Source: Fragilaria crotonensis
Lineage: Eukaryota; Bacillariophyta; Fragilariophyceae; Fragilariales; Fragilariaceae
Reading direction: 5' to 3'
DNA: 64,000 nt
Assembly: GCA_022925895.1 (NCBI GenBank)
Contig: JAKSYS010000007.1
Coordinates: 248,001 to 312,000 of the forward strand
Below the pieces are notes generated by a model, which ran no database searches, was not told the origin of the DNA, and saw only the letters and a program-made list of their open reading frames with translations. The position numbers and the translations under genes were made by a program. Shown in pieces: positions 54,362 through 64,000 of this stretch. Numbering within the stretch: the stretch's first letter is position 1; every line of letters starts with the position of its first letter.

Positions 54362-56534
54362 TTGACCGGTGCTCACCCTGCAATCATGCTTGCCAATGAT
54401 GTTGATCGGATCGGCGCTGCGAAGAGGACGTCGCCATGTGTTACAGTGGTCAGGAATATGGGGGCAACGCCCCGATTATATTTGTCTGCTGGTGCAAGTG
54501 GTGATGAAGATGAAGGTGACCTGCCACAATTGCGTGATGAGAGGAACTGCATGCCGTCGCAAACACAGGCAAGGAAGTTGTTGTCAAAGTGTATTGAACT
54601 TCCATGGTATGCACATTGGTCCTTCGATGATTACTTCAACAAGGCGGCACTGGCTGGTAAAGCTGAGGGGGATGTTGAGGTATGCTGCCAAACACCAATT
54701 CAATGGATAGAGGCTGGAAATCTTGGACCAAACTCCTGCTCGGTGTGGCACCGCCAGGATGTTGAAATCACTCGGATGTGTGAAATGGGTGATATGTTTG
54801 CTGAGAACGGAACAACAAACCCATTCCACCATGAGGTATTTGTCATGGATGTGATTTTGAACCGTGCAATTTGTAAAGAACCTGCTGCTGAGCCTTCTTT
54901 GGGATTGGCACGTGGCAAGAAGGCACCCCCTGTCATTGACCCTGATCAGGTGACCATGGTGCGCTGTTTCAACAAGCCGGAGAACCTTGATGCGTCGTTT
55001 GACTGGAAGTTTCGCACCATGATTTGTTACATTCGTGCTGCTGTGTTTTATTGTGTTCGAGAGCGCCTCAAGGAGGACGTTGGCATTGAGAAGACGTTGA
55101 TCCCATTCGATATGAGTTGGCTACGGATGCGCCGTCACATCGGTGTTGACGGGAAGGCGTCTTATGGGTTTGCTGATGGCGGTTATGTCCGCCAATTTGC
55201 AACTAGACATGGCGACAATCGCATCCCTGTTTGGAGGATTCAAAGCTGCCGAAATGATCGACTGGAGCGAGTCGTATATCGGGCACAGCAGTGCCATGAT
55301 CGTGAGGGACCGAAGATGGCGCCAGACGTGTTTTGTGGCGAGTGTGCTTGTTCATCGAAGCCACAGGAGGCCCTTGCAGCAAAGTATAACAGCCACCTTG
55401 CAAACTCTAATTCGGCAAAGGCAAATTGTCGGTGGTATGCACCTGGATGTCACTACTCTGGAAGGCTTCCGGACACCTGTATGGTTATTGATTCGAAGGC
55501 AACTCCCTGTGTTGCCATAGTGATTGATGTTGCAACAACTGGTTGCTGCACTGATCGGCAGACAGTTGTCATGGTTTGCCACTTGTTGCTTGGTGGGGGC
55601 AACAAGAAGAGTGAGACGACAAGGTGGATTTCTGGCTGCCTGCGTCAGATAACGTCTATCAAATCGTGGGTCGTGCGAGAACGAATGGGAAATAGTCGTG
55701 GGACTGTCAGGGCTTCTAGTGGAGATTTTGGAAGCTGTATGCGATCGGAACAAGGGTGGAGTTGGATGGGACTCATGTAGTCCCATACCAGACGAATGCA
55801 TCACTCCCTGAAAAGCTGCTTCGAAAGCTTGTGGTGGCAATGAGTCGCATAGCGACGCACTATTTCCCAGAGGTGCTGTCTGTTATCCAAGACTTGGAGG
55901 GCGACACAGGTATGCCACCTGTTACACCTATGGAGGGTGCCCCGCCATTGGAGGTTGCTACTTTGCCATTGAAGGTCTCCATGCCATTGGATGTCTCCCC
56001 AACATGTAGGAGGCAGCGTGTTGGATACTCCATTGACATGAGTTGTGACCTGGGCAACTCGTCGCACTTTGATGTCCATGATGCTTCCCAAGGCTTTAGT
56101 GTATGGACTGAAGAGCAACCTGGTGTTGCGGCAAACTGGTACTTCATCATGCCAAACGTGCATGGAACAAGATTGGATTGATCCTCCTATGCTGGGTTGG
56201 CAATTAAGCTATCAGCTGGGATGGCAGAGTGGTGAGGCACTGCACCTCTATCACGATGCCAGATGGTCTTGAAGGTAGAAGCCCATTAGACAGTAGCCAT
56301 CGAAAGAAAGCTGCTGTGTCAAACCATGTGTATGGCACATTTATGGCGGCAAAGGAACGTATTGTGGAGGCTGGACGGCGCTTTGCAGCCGCAACAGCTG
56401 CAAGCAAGGATGATGCAATTGTTGTGGACGATGCCGATCATCCTGTTTCAGATATCGCTACTCCTGCTGTCAAAGGCAGTGAGTGGCAGGAGCTGGCTGA
56501 CTATGTCATCCCAAAGAAGAGAAGAACACTCTAG
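54362..56534 (+). pseudogene. Transposon cargo: candidate 2-oxoglutarate/Fe(II) oxygenase
   Basis: The frame 54362-55780 continues in a second frame (from about 55756) and a third (from about 56200), with one stop near 56179. It is about 720 residues in total. The N-terminal 450 residues are unknown, with a Cys cluster (FCGECACSS). The C-terminal part has GYSIDMSCDLGNSSHFDVHDASQGFSVW, shown here by its core SHFDVHD (an HxD), then NWYFIMPNVHG, and in the third frame SWDGRVVRHCTSI, followed by HVYGTFMAAKERIV. HxD plus a distal His about 80 residues later, in a WDGxxxRH context, is the pattern of double-stranded beta-helix 2OG-Fe(II) oxygenases, the fold of TET/JBP, AlkB and prolyl hydroxylases. 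Family assignment is inference; I cannot see a clear 2OG-binding Arg. Confidence 0.5.
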
Positions 56535-56651
56535 TAGATGTTCATCTAGTCCTCCCACGAGTTCTACTGTTTCCTGCAAGTTCTACTGCTGTTACCTTCT
56601 GCCAGCTTCTTGTTTAGTCATTGGAATTTGTCTGCCAAAGTTGAAGAGGTT

Positions 56652-59600
56652 CTACCACCTACGCTTTGTTGGCTTGTTCCTCTTGCGTGATGGCGTTTTA
56701 TGGGCAGAACTGTCAGCAATTGGTACTGTATGTTCGGCAGGACAACTACCATCATACTGTGGCTCAGGGGAGGGAGATCTCCTTTTGCTATCTCGGTAGA
56801 CGCTTGCAATGATGGAGTCCCAGCTTGCAGGCCAGTCGGCCAACCTCCTGATGAGAAATAGGTGTTCATCGTTAACGCCGTTGCTGCCACCAACATCCTG
56901 AATGCCGATTGTTGGTGAAACAATGGAACTGGCGGGAATGATGTACAATGTTGGAAGTTGGGAGTGAGGATCACGAGTGATGGTATAACGTCCAATCATG
57001 GTGTTTGGTATTTCAATTAGATCTTCATCCGTGGCAGCGTAGGAATGCACAACAGCATAAATTCCTGGAAGATATTTTAGGCAGTTGACTGCAATGAGAC
57101 CACGAGCTGGCACGTCGCGTAAATCGATGAAGGTGTGGATAAAAGCAGGAAGTGGGTGAGTGATATTACACCAGTCCACCATTGCCTTATCATTCCATGG
57201 ACGACCATCGTATATATTCGGGTGAGCACAATATGAGTCGCCTTTGGCTGACTTAAACTCAGTGGAACACTTAAGCTTGCGGTTTGGCAAGCGAGGAACA
57301 AGGTTTTGTGCAAGATGTGCCATGACAAATGGTTCAAGGAAATCCTTTGTTGTGTCATCGTTTTTCATCTTTTGATCCCAGCGGAAGACGGGGACAGAGG
57401 CATTATCAGGTGATGAGGTGATGAAGAAGCCACGACCAGTCAATGCTGCAGTGCCATTGCAGACCACCGTTGCAGTTGGTATCTGCTTTTTGACATGGTT
57501 GCTCACCATGTCTGATGATGCAAGGGATATCACAAGATTCTCCACATACCAATGAGCGGCTTGTTTGGTAAATGATGAGGTCCGCCTTTGTGTCTTCCTT
57601 GCTGTCTCCTTCTTGGCAAGTGGTATGTGTGCAGACTCGGCATATGCACTGTTCACATTTTGTGGAACACCATGGTCCATCATGTCTTCACAGATATGCA
57701 GAACCAGGTGGGTCTTGATGGTGTTGGTTCCCATTGCCTTCTGACGTGGAGAAACTTCAGCCACTCGTCGCATAAGCCACTGCACTGCTACGTGTGATTT
57801 GGCGACCTGTGATTTTGATATGCAGGACTGCTTCCTCCATTGGTGCCATTGAAGCAGCGATGACACAACCAATATCCAATCTGCTATGTGGTTAGGATTC
57901 CTGAGCACTTTAAGTTGAGGATCCTCTACTTCTTTCCTTTTAAGGAAAATGCGGCTGAATTGGGTTGTGTGGAGTGCAAACAACTTAACCAACAGGCAGC
58001 CGGAGAACTCGAGACCCATAAGGTTAGCACCAGCAGAGGAGAAGCCTTTTGGGAAATTTGTGCGAGGCACATCTCGATCGCTCTGTCTTGCAAGTCGCTG
58101 GCCAATTGTGGCGCAGAGACTGTCGTACTTCTTCACAGGAATGGTTCCTGGCTTTCCAGCTTGATCAGAGAAAGCCTCTAGGCAGTATTTGAACCAGCCA
58201 AGGGATATGAGATGCAGCATCTCACCAGGACATGCACCAAATATCCCCCTCTTGTTGTGCAATCCAAACCGAACATCAGTAAAGCCATTGCTCAAATAAT
58301 TCAGTGACATCAACTGCAGTTGCCGGAGCTTGCCACCATTGACCAGTCGATCAATTACAGATGGTTTGCGGTGAGGGTATTTTGCCTGGGAATATCCTGT
58401 CTTGTCAGTTGGGCATTCACAGGCACGGCAAAGTTGTTTTACCGATGAAAATCGAGCATTGTAATGGCCACAAAGACGGTCATGACCCTCCGTATCACCG
58501 ACCATGAATGGTATATACGGGTGCAGCACAATTGGATGCTTTTTACCCATGTACTGCAACACCCATCGGAATCCGTTCCTTGTTTGCAACGCAATAAATC
58601 CAGAAGCCTCCAAGATGAACTGAATCTGCAGATGCATTTCATTCAGAGTATAAGTAGGCCATGTGATTCCACTTCGGGGCTTCAATGGTGCTAATGCAAC
58701 ATCGATGTCTGCAGGTAAATGGTCTGGTCTGTTGAATTCCTTTTGATAGGCCGCTGAAAATGTCGATTCGTCAGGCTTGTGTGCGGGGGAACTGTGATTG
58801 AGATATCCCAGAATGCGCATTGCACTGGGTTGGGATCTGACTGCATGAATAAGAAGACCATTGGCGACAGTCAGGGGCTCCATCTGCATACGGCCAGCAC
58901 CATCGACGTGTGTCTTGTCCATTCCAGCGATACATGGAAAAACCATGTCAACACCAGGATTCCTAACAAGAGCTTCATGAGTTCTTCTGTAGCAACGGCC
59001 AGTGTCTATGTCACCAAGATTGGATGACCTTGATGGCTCTGCAAATGGTGCCCCCTCCCGCCCGTGGAACAAGAAGTTTTTGTCTTGGTTTATTGTTGGA
59101 CATGAAAGAAGGGATGCAAACACCTCTCTGGCGTCAAAGTAGATCATTGAAACTGTTCGTTTAGAATAAGGGAGATAAGAAGGACTCCTTTGGGACCAGT
59201 CCCTTCATATTGTACCTCACGAAAAGGTTCTGGATCATCTTTTCCCAAGTTGGTAGACTGTCCAATTTAAATCGATGTCCATCCTCATTTCACTTTGCTG
59301 CCCAGTTAAGGATGCGGGTGAAGGAATTAAGAGGAGCCTTGATCTCCTTTAAAAGCTGAAACAACGAAATGTAGACCTGTTCCTCTTGTGAAAATTGTGC
59401 AAGCTCGAGGGGGTTGGAACGTAGCGCTGTCAGGAGATGATACAATTTTAAAACACTGGTGTCAGGTTCCCCGGTTCCGGCATTGCTTTCACTGTCAAGA
59501 ACCTCGTCATCGTCAACATTAACATCCTCGTCGTCGCTGGAAACCGTCGTCACTGAAAATCTCATTGTCAACAGCAGCCTCCTTCTTGTTGTTGCTGGAA

Positions 59601-59983
59601 ACATCATCGAAGTAAACAGCAACCTCCTCATCACCAATGGAAACGTTGTCATCAGCATCAACCTCCTCGTCGTTGCTGGAAAGATCATTGTAAACGGCAG
59701 CCATCTTCCTGTCGTCACTGGAAACGTCCTCGTAAACAGCGATCTCCGCATCCTCGTCGCTGGAAACATCATTGTCAGCATTACCTGTTGGAAGCGACGC
59801 AACACTGGCGAGCCTTGCGTTAGCGTCAATTGGTTGTTGCTGTTGCTTGGGATCATGTGATGTCGTGTAATGCAGATTGCAAGCTGGCATCAGGGAAATG
59901 TGAGTAGAAAGTCTCATAAAGGATTTGTGACATCCACCACAAACAACACGACAACAAGATGTAGCACTTCCACCATAGGACAT
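56652..59983 (-). CDS. Plavaka/CACTA-like transposase of element C
   Basis: The main frame, 59147-56652 (831 aa), has AGMDKTHVDG with D77, MVGDTEGHDRLCGHY with D218 and AYAESAHIPLAKK with E504, a plausible DDE triad. It also has a QLCRACECPTDKT zinc-like block and CPGEMLHLISLGWFKY. The N-terminal part is in other frames from 59983: RVVCGGCHKSFMRLSTHISLMPAC (a C2H2-like finger, typical of Plavaka transposases), a long Ser/Asp-rich linker, and LFQLLKEIKAPLNSFTRILNWA, which aligns with the same block in element A. Frame changes near 59530 and 59150-59290, where stops occur; introns may explain some of this. Total length would be near 1,100 aa. The C-tail is basic (KRNKPTKRRW). Confidence 0.8.
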
Positions 59984-60537
59984 GATGACTGAGTACTCTG
60001 GCGCTGGTGCAGGATGGTGAAAGTGCGCAAAGATGACAAAGAAAATGCCAGCCTGAATTGAAGTTATTAACACGATAGCCTTGAATGTGATCAAAGAACA
60101 AAACAATGTCAACTGCAAAAGAACGATGGAATAAAACAACAAACACTGTTATGACTCAGCTTCCGTAGCCTCAAACATTATCGAAATCACCATATTTTGG
60201 GGTGAAAAGTCAGGCTTCTTGTGTTAGAAAAACAAAATTTGAATCTGTGTTGCAAATGTCAGTTTGCAACAAGTACAATTTAACGGTAGTGAAAAACAAA
60301 TGGTGGAGCGTTTTGAAAAATGTTGATCACATGCTGCTATTGAACATAAATGGTGAATAAGATCTATGCAAAACTCATTGAAGAGATAATACTATGTGGT
60401 AATTAAATATTTCAAATGACATATTACTACATGCAGTCACATGTTGCAAAATAAATTTGACATGTAAACATATTGTTAACAAAATACAGAAAATGTCAAC
60501 AAATCATGATGATATCATCAGAACACACCTTCTGATG

Positions 60538-60900
60538 TTATCTGGAGATGACACTGACTTCACAGTGTCATTTGCAGTATGTCCTTTGTGACATTTACCA
60601 CAGTTCTTAGTTATCAAGATATGACACCAATGTCACAATGTCATCGCCATGCCATGACAGCAATGTTCTTTGCGGTTTCTAATGAGTCAAAAGAAGCAAT
60701 GACATCACAATGCCATTGACGTGCAGTTTTGGTGATATTTATTACAGTTTTTAAATAGCAAGTGGGTTTCCATGACATCACATTGTCATGTCTGCTGTGA
60801 TAGTGACATATGTCACGGTGTTTCTGGACAGTGAGTAAGTGCAAAACGTCACAAGGTCACATGACAAAAGTAATTTACAGAATCAAAAACAGAATGACAA
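60538..60900. repeat. Region dense in TGACA/TGTCA motifs
   Basis: Strings such as TGACATCACAATGCCA, TGTCACAATGTCAT and TGACATCACATTGTCATG recur, many as overlapping inverted pairs. The same motif is common left of element C (50460-50640). It may be subterminal sequence of the older element into which C inserted. Confidence 0.5.
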
Positions 60901-61069
60901 AGAATGCCTCATAACTGCCATTTACCTGATTTTTCAGATTAACTGATAGGCCATAAAACTATTGACAACTGGTATTGCATGAGAGGACAACTCAAGTCAC
61001 AGCCCTCAACTCACTAGTATCTGATGGTTCAGGAATGCTTCATGTCCATTGTTGATGACAAGTGCATCA

Positions 61070-62160
61070 TGATGATACCGCATTATTGGATACAATCTCC
61101 AACAGTACCTTCAACAACACTTTCACTGGGATGACAAAGTGTGGGAGGACATTGACTTTGGGAGTTTTGGATTTCACACTTGAAGAGTCTGCCAAAGTCA
61201 ACCCCAGTCACCCACATGAAAATTGATCCATTGCTTGGTACCAGTTATTTCCGGCTTACACCGCCAGGATATCTGACAGGCTTGTATTCAGACTGGGTAC
61301 TCCTATATATTTAAACCTGCTCTTGCTGTTTAATATACCAGGAAACACCCTCTCACAATCCGGTGCCAACAAAATTCCATGATGGAGGAAGAACGCTCAT
61401 AAACTGTCTTCATACATCCACACAATATCACTATAATTTACTGAACAAAGTCAAAACAACAAGAATATGATACTGCATTGATGCATACCATCTCCAAAAT
61501 TCCCTTCAAGGACAACTATAACTGGGAACAAAATGTGGGAGTACATTGACTTTGGGAGTTTTGTATTAACACTTCAAGAAGTCTGCCTCTGTCAACCCAA
61601 GTCACCCACATGAAAATTGATCCATTGCTTGGTACCAGTTATTTCCAGCTTACACCGCCAGGATCAACAACAGGCTTGTATTCAGACTGACTGTCTTTAA
61701 CCCTTCCCTGGCTGTCAAATTAACAAGGATACACCCTCTCACAATCCGGTGCCAACAAAATCCCATGATGGAGGAAGAATGCTCATAAACTGTCTACATA
61801 CATCCACACAATATCAATACAACTTATTGAACAAAGTCAAAGCAACAAGAATATGACACTGCATTGATGCATACCATCTCCAAAATTCCCTTCAAGGACA
61901 ACTATAACTGAGAACAAAATGTGGGAGTACATTGACTTTGGGAGTTTTGTATTAACACTTCAAGAAGTCTGCCTCTGTCAACCCAAGTCACCCACATGAA
62001 AATTGATCCATTGCTTACCAGTTATTTCTGGCTTATACCGCCAGCATCAACTGCAGGCTTGTATTTAGGCTGACTATCTTTAACCCTTCCCTGGCTGTCA
62101 AATTAACAAGGATACACCCCTCTCACAATCAAGAAAGCCTCAAAACTGTCAATATACATA
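61070..62160. repeat. Three tandem copies of a 386-399 bp unit
   Basis: Units start at about 61070, 61469 and 61855. Each holds CATTGACTTTGGGAGTTTTG, CACCCACATGAAAATTGATC, CAGTTATTTC and CACCGCCAG at the same spacing. Copies 2 and 3 are nearly identical, copy 1 more diverged, and a partial end follows copy 3. No coding potential. This is a minisatellite or internal repeat of a larger element. Confidence 0.85.
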
Positions 62161-62328
62161 AACTGCAAAAGGTCACTGGACTAACTCAAGGATTTGCTTC
62201 CAACCGGTGACGGTGGTTACGTCCTCCAGTCCATCGCTGCATTGAAACTCACAATAAGGCTGGATGGAGATAAACCAACTATTTTGCCCCAACAATGACA
62301 AGTTCCTGAGCACTATGCACGTAAAGAG

Positions 62329-62396
62329 AGTTCTTGCAGATACACCTGCCTCAACAGTGTACAGTTCTTGCAGATACGCCTGCCTCAACAGTGTAC
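62329..62396. repeat. 34-bp direct repeat, two copies
   Basis: AGTTCTTGCAGATAC followed by CTGCCTCAACAGTGTAC occurs at 62329-62362 and again at 62363-62396 with one base different. Confidence 0.9.
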
Positions 62397-62459
62397 ATAC
62401 ACTTACACACTCTGAGCCTGGCGGTCTGGAGGAGGTGCTAACACGATAGAATTAGGTCA

Positions 62460-64000
62460 CGTCGCAACAGTTGGGGCATGGGCAATCCACAGCAATGAAT
62501 TTTACAGAATTTTACAGCTTCATGGATTCTTGAGCGAATCCATCTATAACATTTTATGCGACTCTCTAATAACAAAAAGAGCAAGACCAGATTGTGTTCT
62601 TAGAAAGACCACGCTTTATCACGAGAGGAGACAGTCGAGAGGTTGTTGAACAAGTACTTTTGAACAAGTACTTCTATCCGTAGAAGTACCTTTTAAGACT
62701 AAAAATCTTGGGTGCTTCTTCATGTAATCCCCGAGAGCATAGGTAAACACAAGTTCTTCAAACTAGTTCCTTAGTCACTGGATTGTTTCAAGAGAATGAT
62801 CTCTCAAACCAAATCACTATTTCTAAGTTTTGTCTTCTTCAACTCCGTGTCACTCTTGCTGACCACACCTTTTATATCCGTAGTAGTCTAAGTTTTGTCT
62901 TCTTCAACTCCGTGTCACTCTTGCTGACCACACCTTTTATATCCGTAGTAGTACCTTGTATGACTAAAAATCGTGGGTGCTTCTCATCATCATCATCATC
63001 ATCAGTAACAACATTATGAGTCGCAGCACAGTAGCAAGGCAGAACCAAACGTTCTTACAGCAGTTAGTAGTACATTTTACAAATACATTCATTATTACGT
63101 AAGAATATGCAGGTGCATAATTCCGTGACTTTTGCCAAACTGACGTTGCACATTGGCGCTAAGCTGTGACCGACTCCTGATGGAAAACCAACTTTGCGGA
63201 ACGAAAACAAGAGCTCACCGCCCACAAGATATAAAACACAAACAAAGTCGAACATGCGACGATCAACGAAGTATGTATATCTATCAACCACAGAATCAAA
63301 AACCAAAACTGTGAAAAATATGATGACATCTTCGTTCGAAAAAACTAATCTCAAGATTCATACCTCATTCTGAGCTTGTTTGGGCGACTTATGAAGTTAT
63401 GCTTCGAGAAATTATATTCAACTATTCCTTGGAATCTGATTCACCGGACATTACTTTCGTTACAGCGAATACTATAACGCTACTCAATGCTAGCCATCTG
63501 AAGTTAAGTCAGCTATGGGAATGATATCGTTCTGAGAATACGAATAAGCAGATGAAGTAGACTTGAATTTATCAAAACGAGATTATTGGAGCATCTCAGG
63601 GCATTTTATTCTTTCCACTTGATTGCTTTCTGAAATCACGTGTGATTCAATCGTTTTCGATAATTTTTACCATGGTTTCAGATATGGATCGGTGAAAAAT
63701 GAAAGATAAACTATTTTTCATATTTAATGGATTCTGCAGTTGTTTTTAATTAACTTCAATGTACTTGTTGGTTTTTTCTATTTTTCATTATGTCGGGAAT
63801 TCTGTGCCTAGTTCAGATGCTTGGCAGTGAGTTTTTGTGACAAAATTCAGTCGTCGAAAACATTGATGAAATGATTCAAATTCAACATCAAATTCCTCAA
63901 ATGAAGGTCATTGATCACAACGAAAACAGTCTTCTTACAGTTTTTGGTAAACAAAACGTTTTCGATGAGTGGTATGGTATGCTTCTCGCATATAATGATA
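62460..64000. other. AT-rich end of window without genes
   Basis: Apart from the repeats listed, no frame has a recognisable product and no RNA gene is visible. From 63360 the sequence is AT-rich with many short T runs. Confidence 0.45.
62823..62952. repeat. 65-bp direct repeat, two copies
   Basis: CTAAGTTTTGTCTTCTTCAA through CTTTTATATCCGTAGTAG is repeated head to tail. The flanking string GACTAAAAATC(T/G)TGGGTGCTTCT also occurs twice (about 62698 and 62961), followed by a short CAT microsatellite at 62985-63004. Confidence 0.88.

Larger units (their letters stand above)
50653..60537. mobile_element. Element C: Plavaka/CACTA-like (CMC) TIR transposon with oxygenase-like cargo
   Basis: Short inverted ends, CATCAGAAGGTGTGTT at 50653-50668 and its complement at 60522-60537, enclose 9,885 bp. 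Gene order mirrors element A read backwards: accessory gene on minus (52881-51103), divergent cargo on plus (54362-56534), and a convergent transposase on minus (59983-56652). The ends of A and C both begin CATC followed by AAGG within three bases. Repeat-rich leader sequence (53370-54300) separates the divergent genes. The cargo is interrupted while most of the transposase is open, so the copy is probably inactive but not very old. Confidence 0.75.

Noticed and set aside
53894-54399. Two long Ser/Val-rich open frames
   Set aside because: They are translations of the 12-mer and related tandem repeats with no stop codon, not genes.
55143-55520. Alternative open frame within the element C cargo gene
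   Set aside because: The main frame stays open across the whole interval and continues on both sides; this one is a shadow.

Overview
The window reads as nuclear DNA of a diatom or close stramenopile relative. Host genes are compact, carry few and short GT-AG introns (59-126 nt), and lie on both strands. Two products (HHL1-like at 4752-5321 and the S1/OB-like protein at 7251-9260) start with a signal peptide followed by an ASAFAP-type phenylalanine, the plastid import signal of secondary red-lineage algae. Species cannot be fixed from this sequence.

Region 1-27.9 kb is mostly host genome: a flavin monooxygenase, a two-TM membrane protein, an HHL1-like plastid protein, a PhyH-type dioxygenase, a plastid S1-like protein, a SET methyltransferase, an otubain-type protease, a helical-repeat protein, a one-TM protein, a lipoyl-fold mitochondrial protein without the lipoyl lysine, a stand-alone bacterial-type cytosine-5 DNA methyltransferase, a PIG-X-like GPI-mannosylation subunit, a PPP phosphatase and the kinetochore subunit Spc24. 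The methyltransferase and the 3' end of the PIG-X-like gene have a decayed second copy about 4.2 kb upstream. A 968-bp TA-flanked TIR element sits at 22484-23451. Many spacers between host genes are rich in GTAC/AGTAC/TACCGGTA strings.

Region 28-39.8 kb is transposon territory. Element A (30508-37778) is bounded by perfect 28-bp inverted repeats and lies inside an older Mutator-like coding fragment. It carries a Plavaka/CACTA-like transposase, a convergent GNAT acetyltransferase plus Ulp1-like protein, and a divergent, intron-bearing accessory ORF. Region 40-45.3 kb is a host island: PCIF1-like cap methyltransferase, histidinol-phosphate aminotransferase and a GOLD-domain protein.

Region 45.9-64 kb is again mobile. 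A minus-strand cluster (46.6-49.8 kb) encodes an Ulp1-like protease, a DOT1-like methyltransferase and a SET domain. Element C (50653-60537) has 16-bp inverted ends and the same gene layout as A (accessory ORF, divergent cargo, convergent transposase). Its cargo is a different protein with the HxD...H pattern of a 2-oxoglutarate/Fe(II) oxygenase. The last 3.5 kb are repeats and sequence without recognisable genes.

The main candidate for a new system is therefore a family of diatom CMC/Plavaka-like transposons with a conserved three-gene frame and exchangeable chromatin- or nucleic-acid-modifying cargo (GNAT+Ulp1 in A, oxygenase-like in C), next to a third cluster with Ulp1, DOT1-like and SET domains.
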